From Citrobacter amalonaticus (GTDB lineage Bacteria > Pseudomonadota > Gammaproteobacteria > Enterobacterales > Enterobacteriaceae), in contig NZ_JAGTXM010000001.1 of assembly GCF_018252635.1 (NCBI RefSeq), positions 496,122 through 560,121 of the forward strand: a DNA stretch of 64,000 nt. Direction: 5' to 3'. The notes below the pieces were generated by a model, which was not told where the DNA came from, made no database searches, and saw only the letters and a program-made list of their open reading frames with translations. The translations under genes were made by a program, and so were the position numbers. Position 1 is the first letter of the stretch. Each line of letters starts with the position of its first letter. Positions 8,714 to 17,325 of this stretch are shown piece by piece.

Positions 8714-8729
8714 TGTGACTGAGATCACA
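8714..8729. promoter_or_regulatory. CRP-cAMP site
   Basis: TGTGACTGAGATCACA is a perfect TGTGA-N6-TCACA palindrome. It lies upstream of the BtsR-like array with respect to btsT, and about 70 bp upstream of the start codon of the DpkA-like gene, so it could serve either direction. btsT is known to depend on CRP in E. coli. Confidence 0.85.
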
Positions 8730-8799
8730 AAGAAAAATCCGCCAACGAATGGCGAATACCGACTACGCTTATTGCCGACAACATCATAAGGAGAACAAC

Positions 8800-9807
8800 A
8801 TGGAAACAGTAAACCTCACTTTATCTGAGGCTTACATGCTGGCGCGTGAGGTGCTGAACAGCAACGGCTTTAGCGCGGAACATGCGGATGCGATTGCACG
8901 CAATGTGACGGCGGGCGAGCGTGATGGCTGCGCATCTCACGGGTTATGGCGCTTGCTGGGGATCGTCGAGACCCTGCGTAAAGGAAAAGTCTCCGCTGAT
9001 GCCCGTCCGCAGATTTTCGATCAGGCGCCCGCTATCGTCAAAGCGGATGCTGGCGGCGCGTTCTCACTGGTGGCCTATGAACAGGCGCTGCCGTTGCTCA
9101 TGAGTAAAGCCAGCGCATGCGGAATCGCGGCGTTGGCGATCAACCGCTGCGTTCATTTTTCTGCGTTGTTTGCGGACATTGAACCCCTGACGGGCGCCGG
9201 ACTGGTGGGCTACGCCTGTACGCCAAGTCACGCCTGGGTCGCACCAGCAGGTGGTACGCGTCCGCTGTTTGGTACGAACCCGATAGCGTTTGGCTGGCCG
9301 CGCAAAGGCAAACCGCCTTACATTTTTGATATGGCGACCAGCGCGGCGGCACGCGGCGAGATCCAGTTGCATCAGCGGGCCGGAAAAGCGATCCCGGAAG
9401 GGTGGGGTATCGACAGCGAAGGACAACCCTCAACCGACCCGCAGGCGGTATTAAACGGCGCGATGCTGACTTTCGGCGGCCATAAAGGCTCGGCGTTTGC
9501 GGCAATGGTTGAACTACTGGCCGGTCCGCTCATCGGCGATATGACCAGTGCGGAATCGCTGGCCTGGGATGAGGGGGCGGGAGGTCTGCCGTACGGCGGC
9601 GAGCTGATTCTGGCGCTTGATCCGTTCCGGTTCCTCGGGGATGAGGCGCATCATCATCTGGAGCGCGCGGAAATCCTGTTTGCCGCAATGCAAGAGCAGG
9701 GCGCACGCTTGCCGGGAGAAAGACGCTTCAGTTCGCGTGAGAAATCGCTACAGGAAGGGCTAACGATTACCCGCTCCCTGTTTGAGGATATTTCCGCGCT
9801 GAGATAA
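8800..9807 (+). CDS. DpkA-like NAD(P)H-dependent 2-oxoacid/imine reductase (malate/L-lactate dehydrogenase family)
   Basis: 335 residues of the LDH2/MDH2 family, which does not have a Rossmann fold. Motifs: RDGCASHGLWRL, GTNPIAFGWP, FDMATSAAARGEI, TDPQAVLNG and FGGHKGSA. The layout resembles Pseudomonas delta1-piperideine-2-carboxylate/pyrroline-2-carboxylate reductase (DpkA) more than malate dehydrogenase. The catalytic region reads NRCVHFSALF, keeping one His of the usual SHHF. I chose the ATG at 8800 because AAGGAGAACAAC precedes it; a start 17 codons upstream lacks such a site. K-12 has no gene between btsT and tsr. Next to a pyruvate importer it may act on a 2-oxo or cyclic imino acid, but the substrate is not shown. 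Confidence 0.82.
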   Translation: METVNLTLSEAYMLAREVLNSNGFSAEHADAIARNVTAGERDGCASHGLWRLLGIVETLRKGKVSADARPQIFDQAPAIVKADAGGAFSLVAYEQALPLLMSKASACGIAALAINRCVHFSALFADIEPLTGAGLVGYACTPSHAWVAPAGGTRPLFGTNPIAFGWPRKGKPPYIFDMATSAAARGEIQLHQRAGKAIPEGWGIDSEGQPSTDPQAVLNGAMLTFGGHKGSAFAAMVELLAGPLIGDMTSAESLAWDEGAGGLPYGGELILALDPFRFLGDEAHHHLERAEILFAAMQEQGARLPGERRFSSREKSLQEGLTITRSLFEDISALR

Positions 9808-9914
9808 GGCAGAATGGGCGAGTCATTCTCGCCTGATTCCCGTTCGGGTAGAGGGTAATCGCATTTTTTGCCAGTTAATTGAACAAATTTCCTGTGATAC
9901 CCCTCGCGATCTCA

Positions 9915-9941
9915 TAAAGTTTTCTCATTCCGGGCCGACAA
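9915..9941 (+). promoter_or_regulatory. Sigma-28 (FliA) promoter of tsr
   Basis: TAAA at 9915-9918, a 15-bp spacer and GCCGACAA at 9934-9941, against the flagellar sigma consensus TAAA-N15-GCCGATAA. It sits 31 bp upstream of tsr, as expected for a class 3 chemotaxis gene. Confidence 0.88.
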
Positions 9942-9972
9942 CCAGAGTATCTGTCTAGCGGAAAGAGAAAAC

Positions 9973-11637
9973 ATGTTAAAACGTATCAAGATTGTAACCA
10001 GCCTCTTGTTGGTTCTGGTTTTATTTGGCCTTTTACAACTCACATCAGGCGGATTGTTCTTTAATGCATTGAAAAATGACAAAGAGAACTTCACCGTTCT
10101 GCAAACCATTCGCCAGCAGCAGTCCACGTTGAATGGCAGTTGGGTGGCGCTACTGCAAACGCGTAACACCCTGAACCGTGCGGGTATCCGCTACATGATG
10201 GATCAGAACAATATCGGTAGCGGCGCGACCGTTGCGGATCTGATGCAGATTGCCAGCGCCTCGTTGAAACAGGCGGAAAAAAACTGGGCGGATTACGAAG
10301 CGCTGCCGCGCGACCCGCGTCAAAGCGAAGCGGCATCGGCGGAAATTAAACGCAATTACGATATCTATCACAACGCGCTGGCCGAACTGATCCAGTTGCT
10401 GGGGGCCGGGAAGATCAACGACTTTTTCGATCAGCCCACTCAAGGTTATCAGGATGGTTTTGAGAAGCAGTATGTGAACTATCTGCAACAGAATGACCGT
10501 CTGTATGACCTGGCGGTAGCAGACAACAACAGCTCTTACAGCCAGGCGATGTGGGTTCTGGGCAGCGTGTTGTTGGCGGTGCTGGTGGTCATTATTGCCG
10601 TCTGGTTTGGCATCAAGCTGTCGCTGATCGCGCCAATGAACCGCCTGATCGCGAGCATTCGTCACATTGCCAGCGGCGATCTGGTGAAGCGGATTGATGT
10701 GGAAGGCACCAATGAAATGGGCCAACTGGCGGAAAGCCTGCGCCACATGCAGGGTGAGTTGGTGCGTACCGTGGGCGACGTGCGTAACGGCGCGAACGCC
10801 ATTTACAGCGGCGCCAGCGAAATCGCGATGGGTAACAACGATCTCTCTTCGCGAACCGAGCAGCAGGCGGCCTCTCTGGAAGAGACGGCGGCGAGCATGG
10901 AAGAGCTGACCGCTACCGTTAAGCAGAACGCCGAAAACGCCCGTCAGGCCAGCCATCTGGCGCTGAGCGCGTCCGAAACGGCGCAGAAAGGCGGGAAAGT
11001 GGTGGATAACGTTGTGCAAACCATGCGCGATATCGCCTCCAGTTCGCAGAAAATTGCTGACATTATCAGTGTGATCGACGGTATTGCCTTCCAGACTAAC
11101 ATTCTTGCGCTAAACGCGGCGGTAGAAGCGGCGCGTGCAGGCGAACAGGGTCGCGGTTTTGCGGTGGTTGCCGGTGAAGTGCGTAACCTCGCGCAGCGCA
11201 GTGCGCAGGCCGCGCGCGAGATCAAGAGCCTGATTGAAGACTCCGTGAGCCGTGTTGACGTCGGTTCTACGCTGGTTGAAAGCGCCGGTGAAACCATGGA
11301 TGAGATCGTGAATGCGGTGACTCGCGTGACCGACATCATGGGCGAAATCGCGTCGGCTTCCGATGAGCAAAGCCGTGGGATTGACCAGGTGGGTCTGGCC
11401 GTGGCGGAAATGGATCGTGTGACTCAGCAGAACGCCTCGCTGGTGGAAGAATCAGCCGCTGCCGCAGCTGCGCTGGAAGAGCAGGCCAGCCGTCTGACGC
11501 AGGCCGTAGCCGTGTTCCGCATCCAACAAGAACAGCAGCGTGCGCGTGACGCCGTCAGCGTGAAATCCGTTTCCGCAACGGTTCAACCGCGTAAAGCCGC
11601 TGTAGCGGAAACCGGGGATAACTGGGAAACGTTTTAA
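9973..11637 (+). CDS. tsr: Tsr, serine chemoreceptor
   Basis: 554 residues. First membrane helix at about residues 7-30, periplasmic four-helix sensor domain with the serine-pocket region [13 protein letters not shown], second membrane helix at about 190-212, a HAMP domain, and the long cytoplasmic coiled coil with the conserved tip ([20 protein letters not shown]). The C-terminus is NWETF, the tether for CheR and CheB adaptation enzymes. It senses serine and signals through CheA/CheW. Length and sequence match E. coli Tsr with a few extra residues. Its stop codon overlaps the stop of the converging acetyltransferase gene. Confidence 0.97.
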   Translation: MLKRIKIVTSLLLVLVLFGLLQLTSGGLFFNALKNDKENFTVLQTIRQQQSTLNGSWVALLQTRNTLNRAGIRYMMDQNNIGSGATVADLMQIASASLKQAEKNWADYEALPRDPRQSEAASAEIKRNYDIYHNALAELIQLLGAGKINDFFDQPTQGYQDGFEKQYVNYLQQNDRLYDLAVADNNSSYSQAMWVLGSVLLAVLVVIIAVWFGIKLSLIAPMNRLIASIRHIASGDLVKRIDVEGTNEMGQLAESLRHMQGELVRTVGDVRNGANAIYSGASEIAMGNNDLSSRTEQQAASLEETAASMEELTATVKQNAENARQASHLALSASETAQKGGKVVDNVVQTMRDIASSSQKIADIISVIDGIAFQTNILALNAAVEAARAGEQGRGFAVVAGEVRNLAQRSAQAAREIKSLIEDSVSRVDVGSTLVESAGETMDEIVNAVTRVTDIMGEIASASDEQSRGIDQVGLAVAEMDRVTQQNASLVEESAAAAAALEEQASRLTQAVAVFRIQQEQQRARDAVSVKSVSATVQPRKAAVAETGDNWETF

Positions 11638-12149
11638 TTAAGCATCAGGCGCATGGCACAACGCGATTCAAACGGGATGCCATGCGCCGTTTCTTCCTCT
11701 CGCTTCTGGCGTAATGCAGCCGGCAGTGCGTCATCTTCCAGTATTTCAAATCCCAGATGTTGATACAGCGGCGCGTTCCAGGCGACATGGCGAAAAGTGG
11801 TAAGCGTCAGGGAGGTAAAACCCTGCTCACGCGCCCACTGCGCGACGGTGTTGATTAACTGGCGGCCAATGCCTTTACCCTGCCACGCCAGATGCAGCGA
11901 AAATTCGGCAATATACAGAGATGACCCCATCGCTTCGCCCAGCATAAATCCAACGGGCCGATCGTCAACCAGCGCCAGCCAACTCATTCCCTTAGCGGCA
12001 TATTCCCGGTGCAGTTCCGCGCTGACAATGTGATCGTCCGCGATCCACGCCAGTGCTGGCACCGCTAAAAAACGCTGTCCTGCTGAGCGCTCAATGGTGG
12101 GCAGGGCGGCAGCGTCTGCCGGTGTGGTGGGGCGAACTGTAATGTGCAT
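11634..12149 (-). CDS. GNAT-family N-acetyltransferase
   Basis: 171 residues with the GNAT fold: an N-terminal [17 protein letters not shown] strand-helix, the acetyl-CoA loop [19 protein letters not shown], and the late YQHLGFEI motif. The substrate cannot be told from sequence; the family includes protein, amine and small-molecule acetylases. It converges tail to tail on tsr with a 4-bp overlap and lies downstream of the TRAP genes on the same strand, past a hairpin, so it may have its own promoter. K-12 has no gene here. Confidence 0.85.
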   Translation of the reverse strand: MHITVRPTTPADAAALPTIERSAGQRFLAVPALAWIADDHIVSAELHREYAAKGMSWLALVDDRPVGFMLGEAMGSSLYIAEFSLHLAWQGKGIGRQLINTVAQWAREQGFTSLTLTTFRHVAWNAPLYQHLGFEILEDDALPAALRQKREEETAHGIPFESRCAMRLMLN

Positions 12150-12212
12150 AACGATACCGGAAATGAGGTGACAATGAGGGCAGTATAACGCGGTACCCGG
12201 TTACAGGGGAAA

Positions 12213-12230
12213 GTCCCCGGGAGCGGGGAC
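12213..12230 (-). terminator. Hairpin after the TRAP operon
   Basis: GTCCCC and GGGGAC arms around GGGAGC, followed on the minus strand by CTTTCCCC. The stem is strong but the T run is weak, so it may be a leaky terminator between dctM and the acetyltransferase gene. Confidence 0.5.
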
Positions 12231-12247
12231 GTTTCAGTGCTAACGGC

Positions 12248-13519
12248 TTAGACGAGCAATAACGAAATGGCCGGTATGTAGGTCACCAGCAACAGCATGA
12301 GTAACAAGGTACCCAGCAACGGTAGAGACTGGCGGAAAAACTGTCCGACGGAAACCTGTGTAATATTGCAGACCAATAACATGACGGTGCCAACCGGCGG
12401 CGTGAAGGCGCCAATAGAAAGGTTGAAAATCATGATGATACCGAAATGTACCGGGTCGATACCAAAATGCGCCACGACAGGTTTAAGCAAGGGAACCAGA
12501 ATCAGCAGAATGGCATTCCCTTCAAGAAACATCCCCAGCGTTAGCAAAAGAATATTGATAATTAACAGGAACATGTATTTGTTTTCTGTCAGCGTCGTGA
12601 CAAAGTTCGCCACCGCGACGCCGGCATGTTCCATTGAAAAGATCCAACCGAGCGCGGCACTTGCCATGATGACTAACATGACCGATGCCGTTGCCCGTGC
12701 CGTTTCTCCCAGCGCTTTCACGACATGACCGAGAGTCATTTGACGATAAATGAAGAAACCGATAATCAACACGATGAGTACCGCTGCCGCACCGGCTTCT
12801 GTTGGGGTGAAGATGTTGGCGCGAATCCCCCCTACGACGGCAAAAATCAAAAACAGGGCGGGCCATGCCTGCCCAAGCGAGAAGAGCGCTTCCTTACCGG
12901 TAGGCCAGGTGTCGCGTGAGGGCTTAGCGTTCGTTTTACGGGCAACCAGATAAACCGTAAACATTAACAACACCGCACAGAGCAGACCCGGAATCAGGCC
13001 GGCCATGAACATTTTTCCGATGGAAACGTCTGCCACCAGACCATAGATAATCAGGGCAATTCCCGGGGGGATTATCGGGGTGACAAGCGATCCCCCGGCG
13101 GTAATCGCCGCCGCAAAGGCGCGGTTATAGCCTTTACGCTCCATCTCAGGAACCATCATGCGCGACAGCATTGCGGCATCGGCCAGGTTTGAGGCGCTGA
13201 CTCCCCCCATCATGGTACTGACCAGAATATTGGCGACCCCGAGTCCGCCCCGCATTTTACCGACCAGAATATTCGCCACCTGCAGGATACGTTCTGCAAT
13301 ACCGGTATAACTCATCAGCGTCCCCAACAAGATAAAGAAGGGTATTGCCAGCAGGGATGGGCTTTGGGTGGGGGCAATCAACCGCTGAACAGCAATTTCA
13401 ATCGGAACCGTGGAAAAGAAGAGGAAATAGGCAATAATGCCGATAAACATTGCCAGATACACACGAATATTCAGGAATAAGCACACGATCATTAGTGGAA
13501 TAATTAATAACCAGCTCAT
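12248..13519 (-). CDS. TRAP transporter large permease (DctM type)
   Basis: 423 residues with about 12 membrane helices. Family motifs: the N-terminal IPLMIVCLFLNIRVYLA helix, FFILLGTLMSYTGIAERIL, GGVSASNLADAAMLSR, and the Pro-rich TPIIPPGIALIIYG and FTPPVGTVMLLV re-entrant segments. It forms the ion-coupled channel subunit of a TRAP transporter. Its start overlaps the stop of dctQ by 4 bp (ATGA type). With the two upstream genes it makes a complete DctPQM system next to lgoR and lgoD, which points to L-galactonate or a similar sugar acid as substrate (inference from context). Confidence 0.93.
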   Translation of the reverse strand: MSWLLIIPLMIVCLFLNIRVYLAMFIGIIAYFLFFSTVPIEIAVQRLIAPTQSPSLLAIPFFILLGTLMSYTGIAERILQVANILVGKMRGGLGVANILVSTMMGGVSASNLADAAMLSRMMVPEMERKGYNRAFAAAITAGGSLVTPIIPPGIALIIYGLVADVSIGKMFMAGLIPGLLCAVLLMFTVYLVARKTNAKPSRDTWPTGKEALFSLGQAWPALFLIFAVVGGIRANIFTPTEAGAAAVLIVLIIGFFIYRQMTLGHVVKALGETARATASVMLVIMASAALGWIFSMEHAGVAVANFVTTLTENKYMFLLIINILLLTLGMFLEGNAILLILVPLLKPVVAHFGIDPVHFGIIMIFNLSIGAFTPPVGTVMLLVCNITQVSVGQFFRQSLPLLGTLLLMLLLVTYIPAISLLLV

Positions 13520-13989
13520 TGTTTTTCCTCACCGACATCGGCCTGTTTAACGTCGTTAATTAACCAGTAGAGCGTATAAACTGCCGTTGCCAGGGTACCG
13601 ACCGGAACAGCAACATCAATCCAGAACCAGGACACTTTTAATATTTGTGTGACCTTAAACTGCGCCATTTCCGCCAGTCGATAACCCAGCCAGGCCATAT
13701 AAACCAGCAATCCAATGGACAGCAGAGCAACCAGCGAGGCAATAACGCGTTTGATTTTATGCGGGAGCAAGTCAACGACAAAAGGAATAGTCAGATGCGC
13801 CCGGTCGCGCTCAGCGACTACGCCGCCCAACATCACCACCCAAATCATCAGCAGTCCGGACATTTCCTCGGTCCATTGAATAGGCTGTCCGACAAAATAG
13901 CGCATGAATACAGCGGCAATTGTCATTATCACCAGGATAAACAGTGCCAGTGCTGCGCTCAGTTCTACAAGCTTGCCAAAGAAACGCAT
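13516..13989 (-). CDS. TRAP transporter small permease (DctQ type)
   Basis: 157 residues with four membrane helices (about residues 5-30, 40-60, 85-105 and 125-150). The QPIQWTEEMSGLLMIWVVMLGG segment is typical of DctQ. I placed the start at 13989, which has AGGAGGATT just upstream; an in-frame start 32 codons earlier would run into the intergenic hairpin. It couples the binding protein to the large permease. Overlap with dctM implies translational coupling. Confidence 0.92.
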   Translation of the reverse strand: MRFFGKLVELSAALALFILVIMTIAAVFMRYFVGQPIQWTEEMSGLLMIWVVMLGGVVAERDRAHLTIPFVVDLLPHKIKRVIASLVALLSIGLLVYMAWLGYRLAEMAQFKVTQILKVSWFWIDVAVPVGTLATAVYTLYWLINDVKQADVGEEKQ

Positions 13990-14008
13990 TAATCCTCCTT
14001 CAGAAAGT

Positions 14009-14042
14009 CGCCCAGGCCTTGAAAGAAAAAAGGTCTCGGGCG
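14009..14042 (-). other. Intercistronic hairpin between dctP and dctQ
   Basis: Imperfect inverted repeat (CGCCC...GGGCG outer arms with a CCTT/AAGG inner pairing) in the 67-bp gap. Such stems after the binding-protein gene often protect its mRNA and give more binding protein than permease. That role is inferred from position. Confidence 0.5.
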
Positions 14043-14056
14043 ATCTGTGCCGGTAT

Positions 14057-15028
14057 TTATTGCAGTTGCTGTTGAATGGTTTCATACAAACCCGGCGTCC
14101 ACTCCGGGAATTGCGTGTAAACGTCGCGAGCTTTCTGGCGGAATGCTTCAGTATCCGGGTAAATCACTTCGACGCCTTCCGCCTCCATGCTCTTCAGCAT
14201 TTCGGCGTCGCGTTCAATGGTTAATTTCTGGCTGTAGAGCCCTGCTTCATAACCCGTCGAGTGAATCAATTCCAGTTGTTCGGGAGAAAGCGTACTGAAA
14301 AAGGCTTCGCCGCCAATCCATACCGAGGTGTTGGTCAGGTAATTGACCATCGACAGATATTTCGCCTGCTCAAACAGTTTTTGCCCTTGCAGAACGGAAA
14401 TCGGGTTTTCGACGCCATCAATAACGCCCTGAGTCAGTGCAGGGTAAACTTCACCTAGCGGCATAGGGGTTGGCGTGGCGCCCATTGCCTGGATAGCTTT
14501 AATTTGCATGACGTTATTTGGTACGCGGATTTTCATCCCTGCAAGATCTTCCACCTTGCGAATCGGTTTTTTGGAAATAATCTGACGGGTGCCGTACAGA
14601 TAATTGTTCATCACCACATGAATCCCTTTTTTCTTCAGGTCTTCATTTTTTTGACGGAACCAGTCGCTCTCATAAATTTTGAAAAGTTTCTGTGGATCGT
14701 CAGTCAGATAAGGCCCAAACAAAATACCTAAATCAGGTTCATAATCGGCAAGGAAAGCCACGTCGGTGAGCGTGATGACGTTCATTCCCATCATGGCTTG
14801 TTCAGTCACATCTTGTTTTGACCCTAGCTGTGAGCTGGGATAGAGAACCAGCGTTATTTCTCCATTACTTTTTTTGTTCAGAATGTCAGCCCAGTAGCGC
14901 ATCACCACATCTAATGGCTCGCCTGGATTATTCTCATATGCAACTTTAATTGAAAGTGGTTTCGCCTGAATGGTGAATGGCAGAAAAAAAGTACAAACAG
15001 TAATCAGCACGGCTATTATCTTGTTCAT
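14057..15028 (-). CDS. TRAP transporter periplasmic solute-binding protein (DctP type)
   Basis: 323 residues with a signal peptide (MNKIIAVLITVCTFFLPFTIQA, cleavage after QAKP or nearby). The mature part has the DctP features IKVAYENNPGEPLDVVMRYWADILNKKS, a central KIRVPNN motif with the Arg that pairs with the substrate carboxylate, and GVIDGVENP. It would deliver a sugar acid or other carboxylate to the DctQM permease. Gene order P-Q-M downstream of lgoR suggests control by LgoR. K-12 instead has the MFS carrier lgoT at this locus, so the transporter type differs while the dehydrogenase and regulator are kept. Confidence 0.93.
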   Translation of the reverse strand: MNKIIAVLITVCTFFLPFTIQAKPLSIKVAYENNPGEPLDVVMRYWADILNKKSNGEITLVLYPSSQLGSKQDVTEQAMMGMNVITLTDVAFLADYEPDLGILFGPYLTDDPQKLFKIYESDWFRQKNEDLKKKGIHVVMNNYLYGTRQIISKKPIRKVEDLAGMKIRVPNNVMQIKAIQAMGATPTPMPLGEVYPALTQGVIDGVENPISVLQGQKLFEQAKYLSMVNYLTNTSVWIGGEAFFSTLSPEQLELIHSTGYEAGLYSQKLTIERDAEMLKSMEAEGVEVIYPDTEAFRQKARDVYTQFPEWTPGLYETIQQQLQ

Positions 15029-15200
15029 TTTCTACTTGCTCCCAGGGGTCAACGAATAAAACCAACATTTGTACTGGCGGAATAATTCAGCGTGAATCCT
15101 GCCTAATCAGAAAGTAAGCAGAAAGTCATTATGGTGCTGTAGGTGTTGTATGAAATCGTGCTCTTGCTAAAGGTTTGTTGTTTTTAATGTGTTTTTAATT

Positions 15201-16106
15201 TTACGCATTTTCTTGTCGAATAGAGCGAATCATCGATTGCTTCGCCGTATTCAGGTGGTTACGCAGAGCAAGAAGCGCATCGAGATCGCTGCGGCAAATC
15301 AGTGCGCTGAGGATAGTCATGTGCTCATCAATGGCGATGATATTACGTTGTTTAAGATCGCGCTCATCCCACTGGTAATGGAAATGGAAGATCACCGAGA
15401 TAATCTCAAGTGATTGATTGAAAAATATATTATCGGCGGCGGAAAGCAGTAGCGCGTGAAAATCACGGTCCAGCAAGGAGAACATCCGGAAGTTGCTGCC
15501 GACGCTGTCGCGCAGCATGCGGTGGCGTTCCAGCAGCATTTTGGCTTGCAGCCAGCGCGGATCGTCATCCGGCAGATTGAGAAAATGCTGTAGAGCATGG
15601 GTTTCCAGCATCTCTCGCAGCTCAAAAAGCTGTTCGGCATAGGACTGATCGAACTGTTTCATGCTCCACTGGCCGCGCTTCTCGCTCTGGATAAGATCGT
15701 AACGTCCAAATTTTAAGAGGTACTCTCGTACCACCACCGGGCTGACGCCCGCCGCTCTGGCCAGTTGAAGTTCAGAAAACGTCTCGCCAGCGCGAAGCTG
15801 GCGTTGGTTAATCATCGTATAAAACGCCTGCTCGAAGATACGGCTCTGCTCCGCTATAGAAGCGGTGGTGCAGGCAAAACCATCATCATGTTCGGGGATT
15901 CGGGTAATGACGTACTCGTTGCCAACAAGGGTGAGTACGCCGCACTCGCTGAGGTGGTTCAGCATGTGGCGCACGGTGGTACGGCTGATGTTGTACATCT
16001 CCGCTAGTGCGCTTTGCGACGGCAACGGAGAAGGAAGATGACCGCGCGCCATATCATCGATCACCTGGTTAATGACATTGTGACGTAAATTTTGCGAACG
16101 GCTCAT
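15201..16106 (-). CDS. lgoR: LgoR, GntR-family regulator of L-galactonate catabolism
   Basis: 301 residues. It has an N-terminal winged helix (SQSALAEMYNISRTTVRHML) and a second helix-turn-helix-like segment near residue 105 (ELQLARAAGVSPVVVREYLLKFG), followed by an all-helical FCD domain with the metal/ligand His residues (LDRDFHALLL, HMTILSALI). The layout agrees with E. coli LgoR (YjjM), which activates L-galactonate use. It lies divergent from lgoD, sharing a 139-bp promoter region with an AT-rich palindrome, and upstream of the TRAP genes on the same strand. Confidence 0.88.
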   Translation of the reverse strand: MSRSQNLRHNVINQVIDDMARGHLPSPLPSQSALAEMYNISRTTVRHMLNHLSECGVLTLVGNEYVITRIPEHDDGFACTTASIAEQSRIFEQAFYTMINQRQLRAGETFSELQLARAAGVSPVVVREYLLKFGRYDLIQSEKRGQWSMKQFDQSYAEQLFELREMLETHALQHFLNLPDDDPRWLQAKMLLERHRMLRDSVGSNFRMFSLLDRDFHALLLSAADNIFFNQSLEIISVIFHFHYQWDERDLKQRNIIAIDEHMTILSALICRSDLDALLALRNHLNTAKQSMIRSIRQENA

Positions 16107-16125
16107 CGGGATCTCCTTTTGACTG

Positions 16126-16155
16126 CATTAAAACCCGATTTAAAACATTTTAATG
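16126..16155. promoter_or_regulatory. AT-rich palindrome in the lgoR-lgoD intergenic region, candidate LgoR operator
   Basis: CATTAAAA at 16126-16133 and its inverted copy TTTTAATG at 16148-16155, with further TTTAAAA between. It lies 20 bp upstream of the lgoR start codon and 90 bp upstream of lgoD. The assignment to LgoR is inference. Confidence 0.5.
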
Positions 16156-16245
16156 CGCAGGGTTTCACAAATTAGCTTTCTCGTTACGCGCCTATTTCTA
16201 TTTTCATCAATATCTGAAGCATCAAAGAAACAGGAGCGTATAACG

Positions 16246-17268
16246 ATGTCCACAATGAATATGTTGATTTGCCAGGAACCCAAAAAATTAATTCATGAGA
16301 AACGCGAGATTCCGGTTCCGGATAAACATGAAGCGCTAATTAAAATTAAATCTGTCGGGATTTGCGGAACCGATATTCATGCCTGGGGTGGTAATCAACC
16401 TTTTTTTAGTTATCCACGCGTGTTAGGCCATGAAATATGTGGGGATATTGTGACGCTCGGCGAGAAGGTAACGCAGTTTAAAGTAGGTCAGCAGGTGGCG
16501 GTGATCCCTTATGTCGCCTGTCAGCAGTGCCCTGCGTGTCTGGGTGGACGTACGAACTGCTGCGAGAAGATCTCCGTGATCGGCGTGCATCAGGATGGAG
16601 GGTTTAGCGAATATCTCAGCGTGCCGGCAACCAATCTGCTGCAGGCGGAGGGGATTGATCCTCAGGCGGCAGCACTGATCGAGCCTTACGCAATCAGCGC
16701 ACATGCGGTGCGCCGGGCGGCGATCGCCCCGGGTGAACAGGTGCTGGTGGTTGGGGCCGGACCGATTGGTATCGGCGCAGCGGCGATTGCCAAAGCGGAG
16801 GGGGCGCAGGTGGTTGTCGCCGATACCAGTGCTGCGCGTCGCGAACACGTTGCGTCCCGGCTTGGGCTGCCGGTGGTGGATCCCTCTGCGGCAGATTTTG
16901 AGGTTCAACTGCGCGCGCAATTTGGCGGTTCACTGGCGCTGAAAGTGCTTGATGCGACGGGTAGCCAGCACGCGATGAACAATAGCGTTAATCTTATTCG
17001 TCACGGCGGCACCATTGTCTTTGTCGGGTTATTTAAGGGCGATTTACAGTTCTCTGACCCGGAATTTCACAAGAAAGAGACCACCATGATGGGTAGCCGT
17101 AACGCCACGCCGGAGGATTTTGCGAAGGTCGGACGACTGATGGCAGAAGGCAAACTGAACGCTGAAATGATGCTTACGCATCGCTATCCGTTCAGCCAGC
17201 TTGCGGAGGTCTTCGAACGCGATGTGATTAACAACCGGACGTTGATCAAAGGGGTGATAACGTTCTGA
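16246..17268 (+). CDS. lgoD: LgoD, L-galactonate 5-dehydrogenase
   Basis: 340 residues of the zinc-dependent medium-chain dehydrogenase family. Catalytic zinc motif GICGTDIHAWGG and GHE near residue 63; the structural zinc loop has four Cys (CQQCPACLGGRTNCC); the NAD-binding motif is VVGAGPIGIGAAA. It matches E. coli LgoD (YjjN) throughout, which oxidises L-galactonate at C5 to D-tagaturonate and feeds the hexuronate pathway. I chose the ATG at 16246 (MSTMNML) with CAGGAGCG upstream; a longer frame starts inside the operator region. A strong terminator follows. Confidence 0.95.
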   Translation: MSTMNMLICQEPKKLIHEKREIPVPDKHEALIKIKSVGICGTDIHAWGGNQPFFSYPRVLGHEICGDIVTLGEKVTQFKVGQQVAVIPYVACQQCPACLGGRTNCCEKISVIGVHQDGGFSEYLSVPATNLLQAEGIDPQAAALIEPYAISAHAVRRAAIAPGEQVLVVGAGPIGIGAAAIAKAEGAQVVVADTSAARREHVASRLGLPVVDPSAADFEVQLRAQFGGSLALKVLDATGSQHAMNNSVNLIRHGGTIVFVGLFKGDLQFSDPEFHKKETTMMGSRNATPEDFAKVGRLMAEGKLNAEMMLTHRYPFSQLAEVFERDVINNRTLIKGVITF

Positions 17269-17279
17269 CGATTGCCATG

Positions 17280-17314
17280 CAGCGCCCGGAGCTGTGTTGG
17301 GCGCTGTTTTTTTT
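17280..17314 (+). terminator. Rho-independent terminator after lgoD
   Basis: CAGCGCCC and GGGCGCTG form an 8-bp stem around an 11-nt loop, followed by eight T. It ends 12 bp before the stop of the convergent opgB gene. Confidence 0.9.
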
Positions 17315-17325
17315 ATTATCGGTGG

